Numbered from the stretch's first letter, positions 46,239-56,383 are shown. The stretch is 64,000 nt of DNA from Streptomyces sp. M92 (GCF_028473745.1 NZ_CP101137.1:2480001-2544000), one strand, 5' to 3'. Translations and numbers: made by a program. Notes: generated by a model not told the origin, from the letters alone.

Positions 46239-46871
46239 TCAGTAGGCCACGCCCACGCCCTGTTTCACGGTCGCCGCGTCCTCGGTCAACGCCAGCATCG
46301 CGTGAGCGACGTCGGCCCGGCCGACGAAACGCCCCTTGGCCGGGAAACCGCCCACCACCGTCCGGTACCGGCCGGAGAGCGGCTTGTCCTGCAGTCGCGG
46401 CGGCCGGACGACCGTCCAGTCCGTGCCGCTGCGCGCCAGCTCCTCCTCCATGGCGCGCAGGTCGGCGTACACGTCCTTCAGCACGGCGGAGACGATGCCG
46501 CGCACCGTCCGGTCCAGGGGGCCGTCGCCCTGCGCCGGCGGCCCCACCGGGGCGGCGCTGACCACCAGCACCCGGCGCACGCCCTCCGCCCGCATCGCGC
46601 CGAGCACCGTCCGGGTCAGCCGGGTCGCGACGCCCGCGTCCTTCCGGCTGCGGGCGCCGAGCCCGGACAACACGGCGTCCCGCCCGGCCACGGCCGGACG
46701 CACCGACGCCGGGTCGCTCAGATCCGCGCGGAACACCTCCAGGCGCTCCCCGCTCACGGTCAGCCGCGCGGGGTCCCGGACGACGGCGGTGACGTGGTGC
46801 CCCGCGCCGAGCGCCTGGCGTACGACCTCCTGGCCGATGCCTCCGGTGGCACCGAAGACGGTGAGTTTCAT
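46239..46871 (-). CDS. NAD(P)-binding atypical SDR regulated with a TetR
   Basis: 210 aa from the ATG giving MKLTVFGATGGIGQEVVRQALGAGHHVTAVVRDP. Rossmann glycine motif at 7-13, VRRVLVVSAAPVGPP, TDWTVVRPPRLQDKPLSGRYR. Biliverdin/flavin-reductase-like NmrA group; no classic YxxxK. It faces a TetR gene across a 104-bp region with two palindromes, a standard sensor-oxidoreductase pair. It converges with murB at a 4-bp gap. Substrate unknown. Confidence 0.88.
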   Translation of the reverse strand: MKLTVFGATGGIGQEVVRQALGAGHHVTAVVRDPARLTVSGERLEVFRADLSDPASVRPAVAGRDAVLSGLGARSRKDAGVATRLTRTVLGAMRAEGVRRVLVVSAAPVGPPAQGDGPLDRTVRGIVSAVLKDVYADLRAMEEELARSGTDWTVVRPPRLQDKPLSGRYRTVVGGFPAKGRFVGRADVAHAMLALTEDAATVKQGVGVAY

Positions 46872-46898
46872 GGCGTGCCCCATCCGACGATCCGGTGG

Positions 46899-46946
46899 GT
46901 GAGTACTCACTCACCCCGGTCTCTCCTATAGTGAGTAAGTACTCAC
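46899..46946. promoter_or_regulatory. Two palindromic TetR operators between reductase and tetR
   Basis: GTGAGTACTCAC (46899-46910, perfect) and GTGAGTA-AG-TACTCAC (46931-46946, perfect with a 2-bp spacer). Both carry the same half-site GTGAGTA and lie in the only AT-richer stretch of the gap. Confidence 0.8.
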
Positions 46947-46975
46947 CCACCGGTCAAGCCCCGACTGGAGCAGCC

Positions 46976-47581
46976 ATGCCGCCCACCAAGCCGGCCCGGG
47001 AACGCCTCCTGGACGCCGCACACGAACTGATGCTCACCGTCGGGCTCGCCCGTACCACCACCAAGGAGATCGCCAAGGGGGCGGACTGCTCAGAGGCGGC
47101 GCTGTACAAGCACTTCGCGAGCAAGGAGGAGCTGTTCATCCGCGTCCTCTCCGAGCGGCTGCCCCGGCTGGCGCCGCTGCTGCACAGCCTGGCCGCCGAG
47201 CCGGAGCGGGGCTCGCTCGAGGAGAACCTCACGGAGATCGCCCACCGCGCGGCGCTCTTCTACGAACAGAGCTTCCCGATCGCCGCGTCGCTGTACGCCC
47301 AGACGGAACTGAAGCGACGGCACGACGAGGCGATGCGGGAACTGGGCACCGGCCCGCACCTGCCCATCGAGGGTCTGGACGCCTACCTGCGCGCCGAGCA
47401 GGCCACGGGGCGGGTACGGGAGGACGCGGACACGTTCGCGGCGGCGTCGCTGTTGCTGGGGGCCTGTGCGCAGCGGGCGTTCGCCTACGACGCGGTGGGG
47501 GAGGGCGGGAGGCCGGCGGCTGACGCCTTTGCGCGGAGGCTGGTGCGGACGGTGCTGGTGGGGATCGGCGGAGGTGGGTGA
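46976..47581 (+). CDS. TetR-family regulator, probable repressor of the divergent reductase
   Basis: 201 aa, ATG with CTGGAG upstream. HTH region: RERLLDAAHELMLTVGLARTTTKEIAKGADCSEAALYKHFASKEELFIRVLSERL. A helical ligand-binding domain follows (TELKRRHDEAMRELGTG). Divergent from the NAD(P)-binding protein gene, with two perfect palindromes between, which fits autoregulation and repression of the reductase. The inducer is unknown. Confidence 0.9.
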   Translation: MPPTKPARERLLDAAHELMLTVGLARTTTKEIAKGADCSEAALYKHFASKEELFIRVLSERLPRLAPLLHSLAAEPERGSLEENLTEIAHRAALFYEQSFPIAASLYAQTELKRRHDEAMRELGTGPHLPIEGLDAYLRAEQATGRVREDADTFAAASLLLGACAQRAFAYDAVGEGGRPAADAFARRLVRTVLVGIGGGG

Positions 47582-47940
47582 CGGCACCCGGTTTTCCTGG
47601 TCACCCGGCGCGGGGGCGGGCGTCGGGAGGCGCGGCCCGGCGCGACGGGGTGCCGCTGCGCCCACCCGTGCCGCCCCAGCGGCACGACTGCCCGCAGCCG
47701 GGGCGGGAGGGCGGCGGCGCGCCCCGCGCGGGCGGTTGGCCGCGTACGACGGGAAGGGGACGTGCCGGGGTGTCCGCCCCCAGCGGTTGGCGCGCACGCG
47801 CCGCCCACCCCCGTAGCCGACCGATTCCGCGCCGTTCCGAGGACGGACACCCCCGGCGCGGCCCCGACCCACCACGCAACACACCGCGCTACGCGCACCC
47901 CCACCGAACAGCCGCAGGCCGCCGCAGGCACCCCGCCGAC
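47582..47940. other. Convergent intergenic region, no gene seen
   Basis: 359 bp of very high G+C between convergent tetR and add ends. Open frames pass through it because of base composition, but none has a start signal or codon pattern I trust. No hairpin terminator of the usual kind was found. Confidence 0.6.
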
Positions 47941-48972
47941 CTACCCCGCAAGCCACTCGTCGACCCCAGCCAGCAACTTCCCCTTCACCTCCTCCGGCGC
48001 AGCCGAACCCCGCACCGACTGCCGCGCCAGTTCCGCCAGTTCCACGTCCGTGAACCCGTGGTGATCGCGCGCGATCTCGTACTGCGCCGCCAGTCGCGCC
48101 CCGAACAGCAGCGGATCGTCCGCGCCCAGCGCCATCGGCACCCCCGCCTCGAACAGCGTCCGCAGCGGCACGTCCTCCGGCTTCTCGTACACGCCCAGCG
48201 CGACGTTCGACGCCGGACACACCTCGCACGTCACCTGCCGGTCGGCGAGCCGCTTCAGCAGCCGCGGGTCCTCCGCCGCCCGCACCCCGTGCCCGACCCG
48301 GTCCGCCTCCAGATCGTCCAGACAGTCCCGTACCGACGCCGGCCCGGTCAGCTCACCCCCGTGCGGCGCGCTCAGCAGCCCCCCGTCCCGCGCGATCGCG
48401 AACGCCCGGTCGAAGTCCCGCGCCATCCCCCGCCGCTCGTCGTTCGAGAGCCCGAACCCGACGACCCCCCGATCCGCGTACCGCACCGCCAGCCGCGCCA
48501 GCGTCCGCGCGTCCAGCGGATGCTTCATCCGGTTCGCGGCCACCAGCACCCGCATCCCGATCCCGGTGTCCCGCACGGTCGTCTCGACCGCGTCCAGGAT
48601 GATCTCCAGCGCCGGGATCAGCCCACCCAGCCGCGGCGCGTACGACGTCGGGTCCACCTGGATCTCCAGCCAGCGCGACCCGTCCCGCAGATCCTCCTCC
48701 GCGGCCTCCCGCACCAGCCGCTGGATGTCCTCCGGCTCCTGCAGACACGACCGCGCCGCGTCGTACAGCCGCTGGAAGCGGAACCACCCCCGCTCGTCCG
48801 TCGCCCGCAGCTTCGGCGACTCGCCGCGGCCGAGCGCCTCGGTCAGCGTCTCGGGCAGCCGCACACCGTGCTTGTCGGCCAGTTCCAGCAGGGTCGTGGG
48901 CCGCATCGACCCGGTGAAGTGCAGGTGCAGATGGGCCTTCGGCAGTTCAGAGAGATCACGTACACGCTCCAT
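47941..48972 (-). CDS. Adenosine deaminase family protein
   Basis: 343 aa from the ATG giving MERVRDLSELPKAHLHLHFTGSMRP. Zinc and catalytic residues are present: HLH near 14-18, His and Glu in PHGGELTGP, RVGHGV, and the Asp pair in GADDPLLFG, with CPASN in between. The substrate-loop LHFTGS differs from the LHLDGS typical of adenosine deaminases, so the purine specificity may differ (Streptomyces have several add paralogues). It converts adenosine (or a related 6-aminopurine nucleoside) to inosine in purine salvage. Cytoplasmic, apparently monocistronic. Confidence 0.88.
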   Translation of the reverse strand: MERVRDLSELPKAHLHLHFTGSMRPTTLLELADKHGVRLPETLTEALGRGESPKLRATDERGWFRFQRLYDAARSCLQEPEDIQRLVREAAEEDLRDGSRWLEIQVDPTSYAPRLGGLIPALEIILDAVETTVRDTGIGMRVLVAANRMKHPLDARTLARLAVRYADRGVVGFGLSNDERRGMARDFDRAFAIARDGGLLSAPHGGELTGPASVRDCLDDLEADRVGHGVRAAEDPRLLKRLADRQVTCEVCPASNVALGVYEKPEDVPLRTLFEAGVPMALGADDPLLFGARLAAQYEIARDHHGFTDVELAELARQSVRGSAAPEEVKGKLLAGVDEWLAG

Positions 48973-49047
48973 TCCGTGATCCTGCCGCACGACACGCCCG
49001 GCCCGACAGCACTTTCCCCGTACGTGGTCTTGCTCGCACAAACAAAC

Positions 49048-49079
49048 AGGGCCACCCCCCAACGTCGAGGGGTGGCCCT
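49048..49079 (-). terminator. Rho-independent terminator of aspC
   Basis: Eleven-bp stem AGGGCCACCCC/GGGGTGGCCCT with a ten-base loop, followed leftward by GTTTGTTTGTG on the transcript. One of the few true U-tract terminators in the window. Confidence 0.9.
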
Positions 49080-49097
49080 GCGGGGCGGACGCGGCGG

Positions 49098-50324
49098 TCA
49101 GTCCCGCGCCTCCGCCAGCAGCTTCTGGATCCGGCTCACGCCCTCCACGAGGTCCTCGTCCCCGAGCGCGTACGACAGCCGCAGGTACCCGGGCGTACCG
49201 AACGCCTCACCCGGCACCACCGCGACCTCGGCCTCCTCCAGGATCAGCGCGGCCAGCTCCACCGTGTCCTGCGGACGCTTACCGCGGATCTCCTTGCCGA
49301 GCAGCCCCTTCACCGACGGGTAGGCGTAGAACGCCCCCTCCGGCTCCGGGCACAGCACGCCGTCGATCTCGTTGAGCATCCGCACGATCGTCCGGCGGCG
49401 CCGGTCGAAGGCCTCCCGCATCTTCGCCACGGCGTCCAGGTCACCGGAGACCGCGGCCAGCGCCGCCGCCTGGGCGACGTTGGACACGTTGGACGTGGCG
49501 TGCGACTGGAGGTTCGTCGCGGCCTTGACCACGTCCTTCGGGCCGATGACCCACCCGACGCGCCAGCCGGTCATCGCGTACGTCTTGGCGACACCGTTGA
49601 CCACGATGCACTTGTCGCGCAGCTCGGGCAGGACCGCCGGCATGGAAACCGAGGAGGCGTCGCCGTAGACGAGGTGCTCGTAGATCTCGTCCGTCAGCAC
49701 CCACAGCCCGTGCTCGACGGCCCACTTGCCGATCGCCTCGGTCTCGGCCTCGCTGTACACAGCACCCGTCGGGTTCGACGGCGACACGAAGAGGACGACC
49801 TTCGTCTTCTCGGTGCGCGCGGCCTCCAGCTGCTCCACGCTCACGCGGTAGCCGGTGGTCTCGTCGGCGACGACCTCGACCGGGACACCGCCGGCCAGCC
49901 GGATCGACTCGGGGTACGTCGTCCAGTACGGCGCCGGGACGATGACCTCGTCGCCCGGGTCGAGGATCGCGGCGAACGCCTCGTAGATGGCCTGCTTGCC
50001 GCCGTTGGTGACCAGGATCTGCGACGGGTCGACCTCGTAGCCGGAGTCGCGCAGCGTCTTCGCGGCGATCGCGGCCTTCAGCTCGGGCAGGCCGCCGGCC
50101 GGCGTGTAGCGGTGGAACTTCGGGTTCTTGCAGGCCTCGATCGCGGCCTCGACGATGTAGTCCGGCGTCGGGAAGTCGGGTTCACCGGCGCCGAAGCCGA
50201 TCACCGGTCGCCCGGCGGCCTTGAGGGCCTTGGCCTTGGCGTCCACGGCCAGGGTGGCGGACTCGGAGATCGCGCCGACTCGGGCGGAGACCCGGCGCTC
50301 GGTGGGAGGAGTTGCAGCGCTCAT
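49098..50324 (-). CDS. aspC: Aspartate aminotransferase (class I, fold-type I)
   Basis: 408 aa from the ATG giving [22 protein letters not shown] lysine Lys247 in [13 protein letters not shown], with [19 protein letters not shown] and the substrate-carboxylate Arg near the end ([10 protein letters not shown]). Subgroup Ib aspartate transaminases use aspartate or prephenate with 2-oxoglutarate. Conserved upstream neighbour of the tRNA-Trp-secE-nusG block in Streptomyces. A U-tract terminator closes it. Confidence 0.95.
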   Translation of the reverse strand: MSAATPPTERRVSARVGAISESATLAVDAKAKALKAAGRPVIGFGAGEPDFPTPDYIVEAAIEACKNPKFHRYTPAGGLPELKAAIAAKTLRDSGYEVDPSQILVTNGGKQAIYEAFAAILDPGDEVIVPAPYWTTYPESIRLAGGVPVEVVADETTGYRVSVEQLEAARTEKTKVVLFVSPSNPTGAVYSEAETEAIGKWAVEHGLWVLTDEIYEHLVYGDASSVSMPAVLPELRDKCIVVNGVAKTYAMTGWRVGWVIGPKDVVKAATNLQSHATSNVSNVAQAAALAAVSGDLDAVAKMREAFDRRRRTIVRMLNEIDGVLCPEPEGAFYAYPSVKGLLGKEIRGKRPQDTVELAALILEEAEVAVVPGEAFGTPGYLRLSYALGDEDLVEGVSRIQKLLAEARD

Positions 50325-50398
50325 GGCCCCATCGTTCCAGACCGGAAACTTCCCGGGCACAGGGGTTTCACGGACTGAACAGAACCGGACCGGGACCT

Positions 50399-50467
50399 GA
50401 TACCGCACCGACCCAGGACCCCGATACCGCACCGGCCCAGGACCCGATACCGCACCGGACCGGGCTC
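50399..50467. repeat. Intergenic repeat upstream of aspC, about 3 x 23 bp
   Basis: Units start GATACCGCACCG at 50399, 50423 and 50446; the first two share CCCAGGACCC, the third diverges after 15 bases. The array is in the aspC/tRNA-Trp divergent region. Confidence 0.85.
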
Positions 50468-50641
50468 GCACGGGACCCGCCACCGGACCGGGCGGAGCCC
50501 TGAACATCAGTCCGGTCGTCCTTTCTGTTCGACGCCCGGCCGTTGAGCACGTACACTCTCACCTCGTTGGCCTTCAGCGGCCCGCGCTCATCCGGTGCAC
50601 ACCGAGCACCCGGGCGGATGCGGTACGTTGGGGACACACAA

Positions 50642-50714
50642 AGGGTCGTAGCTCAATTGGTAGAGCACTGGTCTCCAAAACCAGCGGTTGGGGGTTCAAG
50701 TCCCTCCGGCCCTG
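50642..50714 (+). tRNA. tRNA-Trp (CCA)
   Basis: 73 nt; acceptor AGGGTCG/CGGCCCT (one U-G), D-arm GCTC...GAGC, anticodon CCA in loop CTCCAAA, T-arm GGGGTTCAAGTCCCT, discriminator G. Located just before secE, as in most actinobacteria and many other bacteria. Confidence 0.95.
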
Positions 50715-50822
50715 CTACACACACCTTCGCCAGGATGTGTGCGCATGTACGTACAGCAATGCACCGCCGTGCGGCTCAGACCGGGCGCGGCACGGCCACG
50801 ACCCGGAATCAGGTGAGGACGA

Positions 50823-51110
50823 GTGACGGACGCCGTGGGCTCCATCGACATGCCTGATGCCGAGGACGAGGCTCCGGACTCCAAGAAGAAGTCCCGCAAG
50901 GGCGGCAAGCGCGCCAAGAAGGGCCCGCTGAAGCGGCTGGCGCTCTTCTACCGCCAGATCGTCGCGGAGCTGCGCAAGGTTGTCTGGCCGACTCGCAGTC
51001 AGCTGTCGACGTACACCACCGTGGTGATCATCTTCGTGGTCATCATGATCGGCCTGGTGACTCTGATTGACTATGGCTTCTCTCACGCCGCCAAGTACGT
51101 CTTCGGCTGA
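50823..51110 (+). CDS. secE: Preprotein translocase subunit SecE
   Basis: 95 aa, GTG start. Highly charged N-terminus ([18 protein letters not shown]) then the family motif [45 protein letters not shown] with one membrane helix. Part of SecYEG. Followed by nusG 80 bp on; the pair is ended by a U-tract terminator. Confidence 0.96.
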   Translation: MTDAVGSIDMPDAEDEAPDSKKKSRKGGKRAKKGPLKRLALFYRQIVAELRKVVWPTRSQLSTYTTVVIIFVVIMIGLVTLIDYGFSHAAKYVFG

Positions 51111-51190
51111 GTCGAGAGCGAAGGGCGCCGAGGTACCCGGCGCCCCTTTCGCGTGTTCCACCCCTATGTATCCAGGAAGAAGCAGCCACC

Positions 51191-52078
51191 GTGTCTGACC
51201 CGAACGTGAACGACGCCATCGAGCCGGTCGAGTCCGTCGAGGACGAGCTCGGCACCGTCGAGGGCGCCGACAACGAGGACACCCAGGTCTCCGCCGAGAC
51301 CGAGGCTGCCGACGACGCCGCCGCGGACGCGGACGAGATCGCCGAGGCCGACACCCCGGACGCCGACGAGGCCGCCGAGGCCGAAACCCCGGACGCCGAC
51401 GAAGCCGAGACGGACGAGGCCGGGGCCGACGAGGCCGAGGCCGCGCCCGAGGAGCCCGAGCTCGACCCGATCGAGGCGCTCCGCCGTGAGCTGCGCGTCC
51501 TCCCCGGCGAGTGGTACGTCATCCACACCTACGCCGGTTACGAGAACCGCGTGAAGACCAACCTCGAGCAGCGCGCCGTCTCCCTCAACGTCGAGGACTA
51601 CATCTTCCAGGCCGAGGTGCCGCAGGAAGAGGTCGTCCAGATCAAGAACGGCGACCGCAAGACGATCCGGCAGAACAAGCTGCCCGGCTACGTCCTCGTC
51701 CGCATGGACCTGACCAACGAGTCCTGGGGTGTCGTCCGCAACACCCCCGGCGTCACCGGCTTCGTCGGCAACGCCTACGACCCGTACCCGCTGACGCTGG
51801 ACGAGATCGTCAAGATGCTCGCCCCGGAGGCCGAGGAGAAGGCCGCCCGCGAGGCCGCCGAGGCCGAGGGCAAGCCGACTCCGCAGCGCAAGGTCGAGGT
51901 CCAGGTCCTGGACTTCGAGGTCGGCGACTCGGTCACCGTCACCGACGGCCCGTTCGCCACGCTGCAGGCCACGATCAACGAGATCAACGCCGACTCGAAG
52001 AAGGTCAAGGGCCTCGTCGAGATCTTCGGCCGCGAGACCCCGGTCGAGCTGAGCTTCGACCAGATCCAGAAGAACTAG
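51191..52078 (+). CDS. nusG: Transcription termination/antitermination factor NusG, with acidic N-terminal extension
   Basis: 295 aa, GTG start. Residues 1-100 are an extension of Ala, Asp and Glu ([21 protein letters not shown]) absent from E. coli NusG (181 aa). The NGN domain starts at [25 protein letters not shown], and the KOW domain at [23 protein letters not shown]. An insert of about 30 residues ([20 protein letters not shown]) sits in the linker. Binds RNA polymerase and Rho/S10. The acidic extension is usual for Streptomyces, role uncertain. Confidence 0.96.
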   Translation: MSDPNVNDAIEPVESVEDELGTVEGADNEDTQVSAETEAADDAAADADEIAEADTPDADEAAEAETPDADEAETDEAGADEAEAAPEEPELDPIEALRRELRVLPGEWYVIHTYAGYENRVKTNLEQRAVSLNVEDYIFQAEVPQEEVVQIKNGDRKTIRQNKLPGYVLVRMDLTNESWGVVRNTPGVTGFVGNAYDPYPLTLDEIVKMLAPEAEEKAAREAAEAEGKPTPQRKVEVQVLDFEVGDSVTVTDGPFATLQATINEINADSKKVKGLVEIFGRETPVELSFDQIQKN

Positions 52079-52100
52079 CTTCTTCTGGACGTACAGCTTC

Positions 52101-52144
52101 CGAACAGGTCGGACGGGCCCTCGCTGCCCGTCTGACCTGCTCGG
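52101..52144 (+). terminator. secE-nusG terminator
   Basis: Stem of about 17 pairs (AGGTCGGACGGGC with GCCCGTCTGACCT at its core, one G-U) and a seven-base loop, followed by GTTTTC. Implies rplKA have their own promoter in the next 100 bp. Confidence 0.85.
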
Positions 52145-52247
52145 TTTTCAGCCGCACATCCATACCCGTTATCGTTGTGCGGTATGCCTGCGTCCGGGTG
52201 GTCCCCGAAACGCGGGCAGGACCCGAATCGAAAGGACCCGGAGAGCT

Positions 52248-52682
52248 ATGCCTCCCAAGAAGAAGAAGGTCACGGGGCTCATCAAGCTCCAGATCCAGGC
52301 CGGTGCCGCCAACCCGGCTCCGCCGGTCGGCCCCGCGCTGGGTCAGCACGGCGTGAACATCATGGAGTTCTGCAAGGCCTACAACGCCGCGACCGAGTCG
52401 CAGCGTGGCTGGGTCATCCCGGTGGAGATCACGGTCTACGAGGACCGCTCCTTCACCTTCATCACCAAGACGCCGCCGGCCGCCAAGATGATCCTCAAGG
52501 CCGCGGGCGTGGAGAAGGGCTCCGGCGAGCCGCACAAGACCAAGGTCGCGAAGATCACGCGCGAGCAGGTCCGTGAGATCGCCACCACCAAGATGCCCGA
52601 CCTCAACGCCAACGACCTGGACCAGGCGGAGAAGATCATCGCCGGTACCGCGCGTTCCATGGGCGTCACGGTCGAGGGCTGA
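52248..52682 (+). CDS. rplK: 50S ribosomal protein L11
   Basis: 144 aa, ATG giving [46 protein letters not shown]. Proline-rich hinge and C-terminal RNA-binding domain normal ([39 protein letters not shown]). L11 forms the GTPase centre, is needed for (p)ppGpp synthesis by RelA and is the target region of thiostrepton. Paired with rplA. Confidence 0.97.
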   Translation: MPPKKKKVTGLIKLQIQAGAANPAPPVGPALGQHGVNIMEFCKAYNAATESQRGWVIPVEITVYEDRSFTFITKTPPAAKMILKAAGVEKGSGEPHKTKVAKITREQVREIATTKMPDLNANDLDQAEKIIAGTARSMGVTVEG

Positions 52683-52763
52683 CCTCCACCCCCGTAACCA
52701 AGCAGAAGTGGCAGGGCCTGCTCGGCCCGGACCACGACTCCTAAGAAGCCAACAGGAGCAGTA

Positions 52764-53489
52764 GTGAGCAAGCGCAGCAAGTCTCTCCGCGCTGCGGACG
52801 CCAAGATCGACCGGGAGAAGCTCTACGCCCCGCTCGAGGCCGTCCGTCTCGCCAAGGAGACCTCCACGACCAAGTTCGACGGCACCGTCGAGGTCGCCTT
52901 CCGCCTGGGTGTCGACCCGCGCAAGGCCGACCAGATGGTCCGTGGCACCGTGAACCTCCCGCACGGCACCGGTAAGACCGCCCGGGTCCTGGTCTTCGCG
53001 ACCGGTGACCGTGCCGAGGCCGCGCGTGCCGCGGGCGCCGACATCGTCGGCGCCGACGAGCTGATCGACGAGGTTTCGAAGGGCCGTCTGGACTTCGACG
53101 CCGTCGTCGCCACCCCGGACCTCATGGGCAAGGTCGGCCGCCTCGGCCGCGTGCTCGGTCCCCGTGGTCTCATGCCGAACCCGAAGACCGGCACCGTGAC
53201 CCCGGACGTCGCCAAGGCTGTCAACGACATCAAGGGCGGCAAGATCGAGTTCCGCGTCGACAAGCACTCGAACCTGCACTTCATCATCGGCAAGACGTCG
53301 TTCGACGACACCAAGCTGGTGGAGAACTACGCCGCGGCGCTGGAGGAAGTCCTCCGTCTGAAGCCGTCGGCCGCCAAGGGCCGGTACATCAAGAAGGCCG
53401 CCATCAGCACCACGATGGGCCCCGGCATTCCGCTGGACTCCAACCGCACCCGCAACCTCCTCGTCGAGGAGGACCCGGCCGCGGTCTGA
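52764..53489 (+). CDS. rplA: 50S ribosomal protein L1
   Basis: 241 aa, GTG start, AGGAGCAG upstream. Typical L1: [45 protein letters not shown]. Binds 23S rRNA at the L1 stalk and in many bacteria represses its own mRNA. Ends the rplKA unit with a strong terminator. Confidence 0.97.
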   Translation: MSKRSKSLRAADAKIDREKLYAPLEAVRLAKETSTTKFDGTVEVAFRLGVDPRKADQMVRGTVNLPHGTGKTARVLVFATGDRAEAARAAGADIVGADELIDEVSKGRLDFDAVVATPDLMGKVGRLGRVLGPRGLMPNPKTGTVTPDVAKAVNDIKGGKIEFRVDKHSNLHFIIGKTSFDDTKLVENYAAALEEVLRLKPSAAKGRYIKKAAISTTMGPGIPLDSNRTRNLLVEEDPAAV

Positions 53490-53515
53490 GCCCACGGCTC
53501 GCCCCACCGGTTCAC

Positions 53516-53547
53516 GGGCCCCGCACCTTCCGAGGTGCGGGGCCCGT
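53516..53547 (+). terminator. rplKA terminator
   Basis: Thirteen-bp perfect stem (CGGGCCCCGCACC) with loop TTCCGA, followed by TTCGGTTTTCC. Typical strong intrinsic terminator. Confidence 0.9.
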
Positions 53548-53606
53548 TCGGTTTTCCGTACGGGTGCCGCGGCCCTGCGTTAACGTGCGGGGCAGGGGGT
53601 GGGCGG

Positions 53607-54416
53607 ATGAGGGGCACGAGCAGCGGGGCACGCCGTGCGGTCGCGTCGATCGCGGTGACGGTGGCGCTGGGGTGCGTCACGGCCTGCACCTCCTCCGGCG
53701 GGCCCGCCGGCCCCACGGAGTCCGCCGACCCGTCCACCGCGCCCTTGCGCTCGGTCAAGCGGGCCACCGAGCAGGCGGGCTCCGCGCGGGTCGAGTCCAC
53801 GACCGCCATGGGCGGCGAGCTTTCCCTGGAAGCCACGGGGGTCCTCGGCTGGGACGGCGGCCTCACCGGCACCCTGAAGATCACCTACACGGGCGGTACG
53901 ACCGCCGAGACGATGCGCAGGCTGGGCACCACCGCCATGGAGGCCCGGTACCTGCCCGACGCGTACTACGCCCGGATGGGCGACGAGTTCGCCGACCGGG
54001 TGGGCGGCCGGCACTGGATCAAGTACGGCTACGCCGACCTGGAGGACCTCTCGAGCGGCGCGGCCGGTGTCGCGGACGGGATGCGCCGTACCACGCCCGA
54101 CCGGACGGTGGAGCGGCTCCTGGCCTCCGACGACGTACGCAGGGTGGGCCAGGAGACGACCTGCGGCCGGCGCACCACGCACTGGACCGGCACCGTGGGC
54201 GGCACGGCCGGGCAGGCCGGGCAGACCGTCGACATCTGGGTGGACGACCGGGACCTGCTGGTCAAGAAGGTCGAGCGGGGACGGACGGAGACCGGGGAGC
54301 TGACCCAGACCGCGTACTACAGCGACTACGGCGTGGCGGTGGCCGCCGACCGCCCGCCGGCCTCCGACACCGCGGACTTCACGGAGCTGCTGCGGCAGGC
54401 GCGGGACAACGAATGA
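53607..54416 (+). CDS. Putative lipoprotein, LppX/LprG-like (paralogue 1)
   Basis: 269 aa, ATG after GGCAGGGGG. Lipobox near residues 24-28 (LGCVTAC/TS) with the lipidated Cys. The mature part resembles DUF1396/LppX lipid-binding proteins: SVKRATEQAGSARVESTT, GVLGWDGG, TTAMEARYLPDAYYARMGDE, GRRTTHWTGTV, VDIWVDDRDLLVKKVERG. Outside the cell, function unknown. It sits between ribosomal operons with a paralogue downstream; two lipoprotein genes at this spot are conserved in Streptomyces. Confidence 0.8.
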   Translation: MRGTSSGARRAVASIAVTVALGCVTACTSSGGPAGPTESADPSTAPLRSVKRATEQAGSARVESTTAMGGELSLEATGVLGWDGGLTGTLKITYTGGTTAETMRRLGTTAMEARYLPDAYYARMGDEFADRVGGRHWIKYGYADLEDLSSGAAGVADGMRRTTPDRTVERLLASDDVRRVGQETTCGRRTTHWTGTVGGTAGQAGQTVDIWVDDRDLLVKKVERGRTETGELTQTAYYSDYGVAVAADRPPASDTADFTELLRQARDNE

Positions 54417-54593
54417 GCAACAGAGAGCACAGGACCGCTCGTAAATCACAAGATCGTTCGAACCATTCCGGTTAAGCTCGCGTCCTCGTTGTTGAGCGGC
54501 GGCTGTCTGAGAGGCGGCTGTGGGGAAGCGATCTCCGTGCTGTGGAGAAGCCGTCTGTGGCCCCGTGCTCACTGATTCCCGTGGGGGGAACGT

Positions 54594-55442
54594 ATGAAGA
54601 CTTCCGTACGCATGCCCGTCGGTGCCGGACTGGCCGCGCTGCTGCTCGCCGCCGGTGCGGTGGGCTGCTCCAAGGAGGACGAGGCCGGTGAGTCCCCGGA
54701 GATGACGCCGGCGGCGGCCGTTGCCGAGGCGGCGAAGAAGACGGAGGAGATCGACTCCTTCAGCTACCGCATGACCGGGCAGGCTCCCGAGGAGGGCCGG
54801 GTCGAGGCCGAGGCCCAGATGCGGATCGAGCCGACGCTCGCGATGAGCATGAAGATGACGGCGCTCGACCAGGGCGCCGACGCCAAGGCGGAGATCCGGA
54901 TCGTCGACAAGGCCATGTACATCGGCGGCGGAGCCGCGGCGGCCAAGGAGATGGACGGCAAGAGCTGGATGAAGTTCGACCTGGCCGCGATGGGCGCCGG
55001 CGACGAGCTGAACCAGCTGGGCGGAGCCTCCCAGGCCGACAAGAACCCGGCGACCGAGTCCACCTTCCTCACCGGCGCCAAGGACGTGGAGAAGGTCGGC
55101 ACCGAGACCGTGGACGGCGTCGAGACCACCCACTACAAGGGCACCGTCGCCCTCGCCGACCTGGAGAAGTCCCTCGCGGACGAGGACAAGGCCACCCAGG
55201 AGAAGCGGCAGAAGAGCATCGAGCAGTACGAGAAGATGGGCATCGACAAGCTCACGATGGACATGTGGGTCGACGGCGACGACCAGACCAAGCAGTTCCG
55301 GATGCGCGGCGACGCCGACAAGGGCCCGCTGGACATGACCATCACCTTCCTCGGCATCAACGAGCCCGTGAAGGTCACCGCCCCGCCGGCCAAGGACACG
55401 GTCGACCTGGCGGAGATGATGAAGGAGGCCCAGCAGGGCTGA
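54594..55442 (+). CDS. Putative lipoprotein, LppX/LolA-like (paralogue 2)
   Basis: 282 aa, ATG after GTGGGGGGAACG. Signal peptide with lipobox AGAVGC at about 20-25. The mature domain is LppX/LolA-like and parallel to paralogue 1: [90 protein letters not shown]. Lipid or lipoprotein carrier in the envelope is the likely role by family. Much more charged (Lys/Glu) than the first copy. Confidence 0.82.
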   Translation: MKTSVRMPVGAGLAALLLAAGAVGCSKEDEAGESPEMTPAAAVAEAAKKTEEIDSFSYRMTGQAPEEGRVEAEAQMRIEPTLAMSMKMTALDQGADAKAEIRIVDKAMYIGGGAAAAKEMDGKSWMKFDLAAMGAGDELNQLGGASQADKNPATESTFLTGAKDVEKVGTETVDGVETTHYKGTVALADLEKSLADEDKATQEKRQKSIEQYEKMGIDKLTMDMWVDGDDQTKQFRMRGDADKGPLDMTITFLGINEPVKVTAPPAKDTVDLAEMMKEAQQG

Positions 55443-55464
55443 GTCGCCGTACGGGTGGATTTGC

Positions 55465-55490
55465 TTGACACTGCCCCGTTCCCGTACGCT
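55465..55490 (+). promoter_or_regulatory. Candidate rplJL promoter
   Basis: TTGACA (55465-55470), a perfect -35, with TACGCT (55485-55490) after 14 bp. The spacing is short, so the -10 may be a nearby variant. Confidence 0.4.
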
Positions 55491-55734
55491 CTTCCACGAA
55501 GCCAAAGACCGCTGGTCGTTGCCGTGTGCTCGCGAGAGTCACGGTGGCCGAAGGATCCGCTGAACTGCGGACGACCCGCGCAGGTGACTGTGGATGAACT
55601 CCCGGAGTGCGCGCCTCAGGCGCGTGCCGACCGGTCGAGTCACGCCCCGTGCGCCTGCGCCGGGGCGTTTCGTTTTCCCCAGTCCTCCTTCGGGTCCGCG
55701 CGGTCCGAATCACCCGGAAGGAGGCCGAGGCTCT
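55491..55734 (+). promoter_or_regulatory. L10 leader with attenuator-like hairpin
   Basis: A 240-base leader typical of rplJL, where L10(L12)4 binds to limit synthesis. At 55642-55668 ACGCCCCG pairs with CGGGGCGT across an 11-base loop, followed by TTCGTTTTCC, an intrinsic-terminator form inside the leader. The ribosome site GGAAGGAGG lies 10 bases before rplJ. Confidence 0.65.
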
Positions 55735-56265
55735 ATGGCGACGCCCGAAAAGGCTGCCGCGGTTGCCGAGCTGACGGACAAGTTCCGCAGCTCCAACGCC
55801 GCCGTGCTGACCGAGTACCGCGGTCTCACCGTGGCGCAGCTCAAGACGCTGCGCCGGTCGCTCGGTGAGAACGCCCAGTACGCCGTGGTGAAGAACACGC
55901 TGACCAAGATTGCGGCCAACGAGGCCGGGATCACGCTCGACGACCAGCTCTTCGCTGGTCCGACGGCCGTCGCCTTCGTCACCGGTGACCCGGTGGAGTC
56001 GGCGAAGGGTCTGCGCGACTTCGCCAAGGACAACCCGAACCTCGTCATCAAGGGCGGAGTCCTTGACGGCAAGGCGATGTCCGCCGACGAGATCAAGAAG
56101 CTCGCGGACCTCGAGTCCCGCGAGGTTCTGCTCTCCAAGCTGGCCGGTGCCTTCAAGGCGAAGCAGTCCCAGGCTGCCTCCGTCTTCCAGGCGCTGCCGT
56201 CGAAGCTCGTCCGCACCGTGGACGCGCTCCGTGCCAAGCAGGACGAGCAGGGCGGTGCCGAGTAA
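55735..56265 (+). CDS. rplJ: 50S ribosomal protein L10
   Basis: 176 aa from the ATG behind GGAAGGAGG. Starts [41 protein letters not shown] and [17 protein letters not shown] are the rRNA-binding parts, and the C-terminal helix ([20 protein letters not shown]) holds L12 dimers. Autoregulates with L12 through its leader. Confidence 0.97.
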   Translation: MATPEKAAAVAELTDKFRSSNAAVLTEYRGLTVAQLKTLRRSLGENAQYAVVKNTLTKIAANEAGITLDDQLFAGPTAVAFVTGDPVESAKGLRDFAKDNPNLVIKGGVLDGKAMSADEIKKLADLESREVLLSKLAGAFKAKQSQAASVFQALPSKLVRTVDALRAKQDEQGGAE

Positions 56266-56383
56266 TTCGGCTCGCTTTCTGATCCGGGCCGCCTGAAAAC
56301 GGCACGGATCGCAGCGGGCCCGACGTACGCCCGCCTCACCCCGTACATCCGGCACCTGCCGAATTAGTGGAAGGACCGCCATC

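Noticed and set aside
47578..49323. 581-codon + strand frame over the adenosine deaminase gene
   Set aside because: Arg/Pro-rich shadow frame; the minus strand encodes the enzyme with all catalytic motifs.
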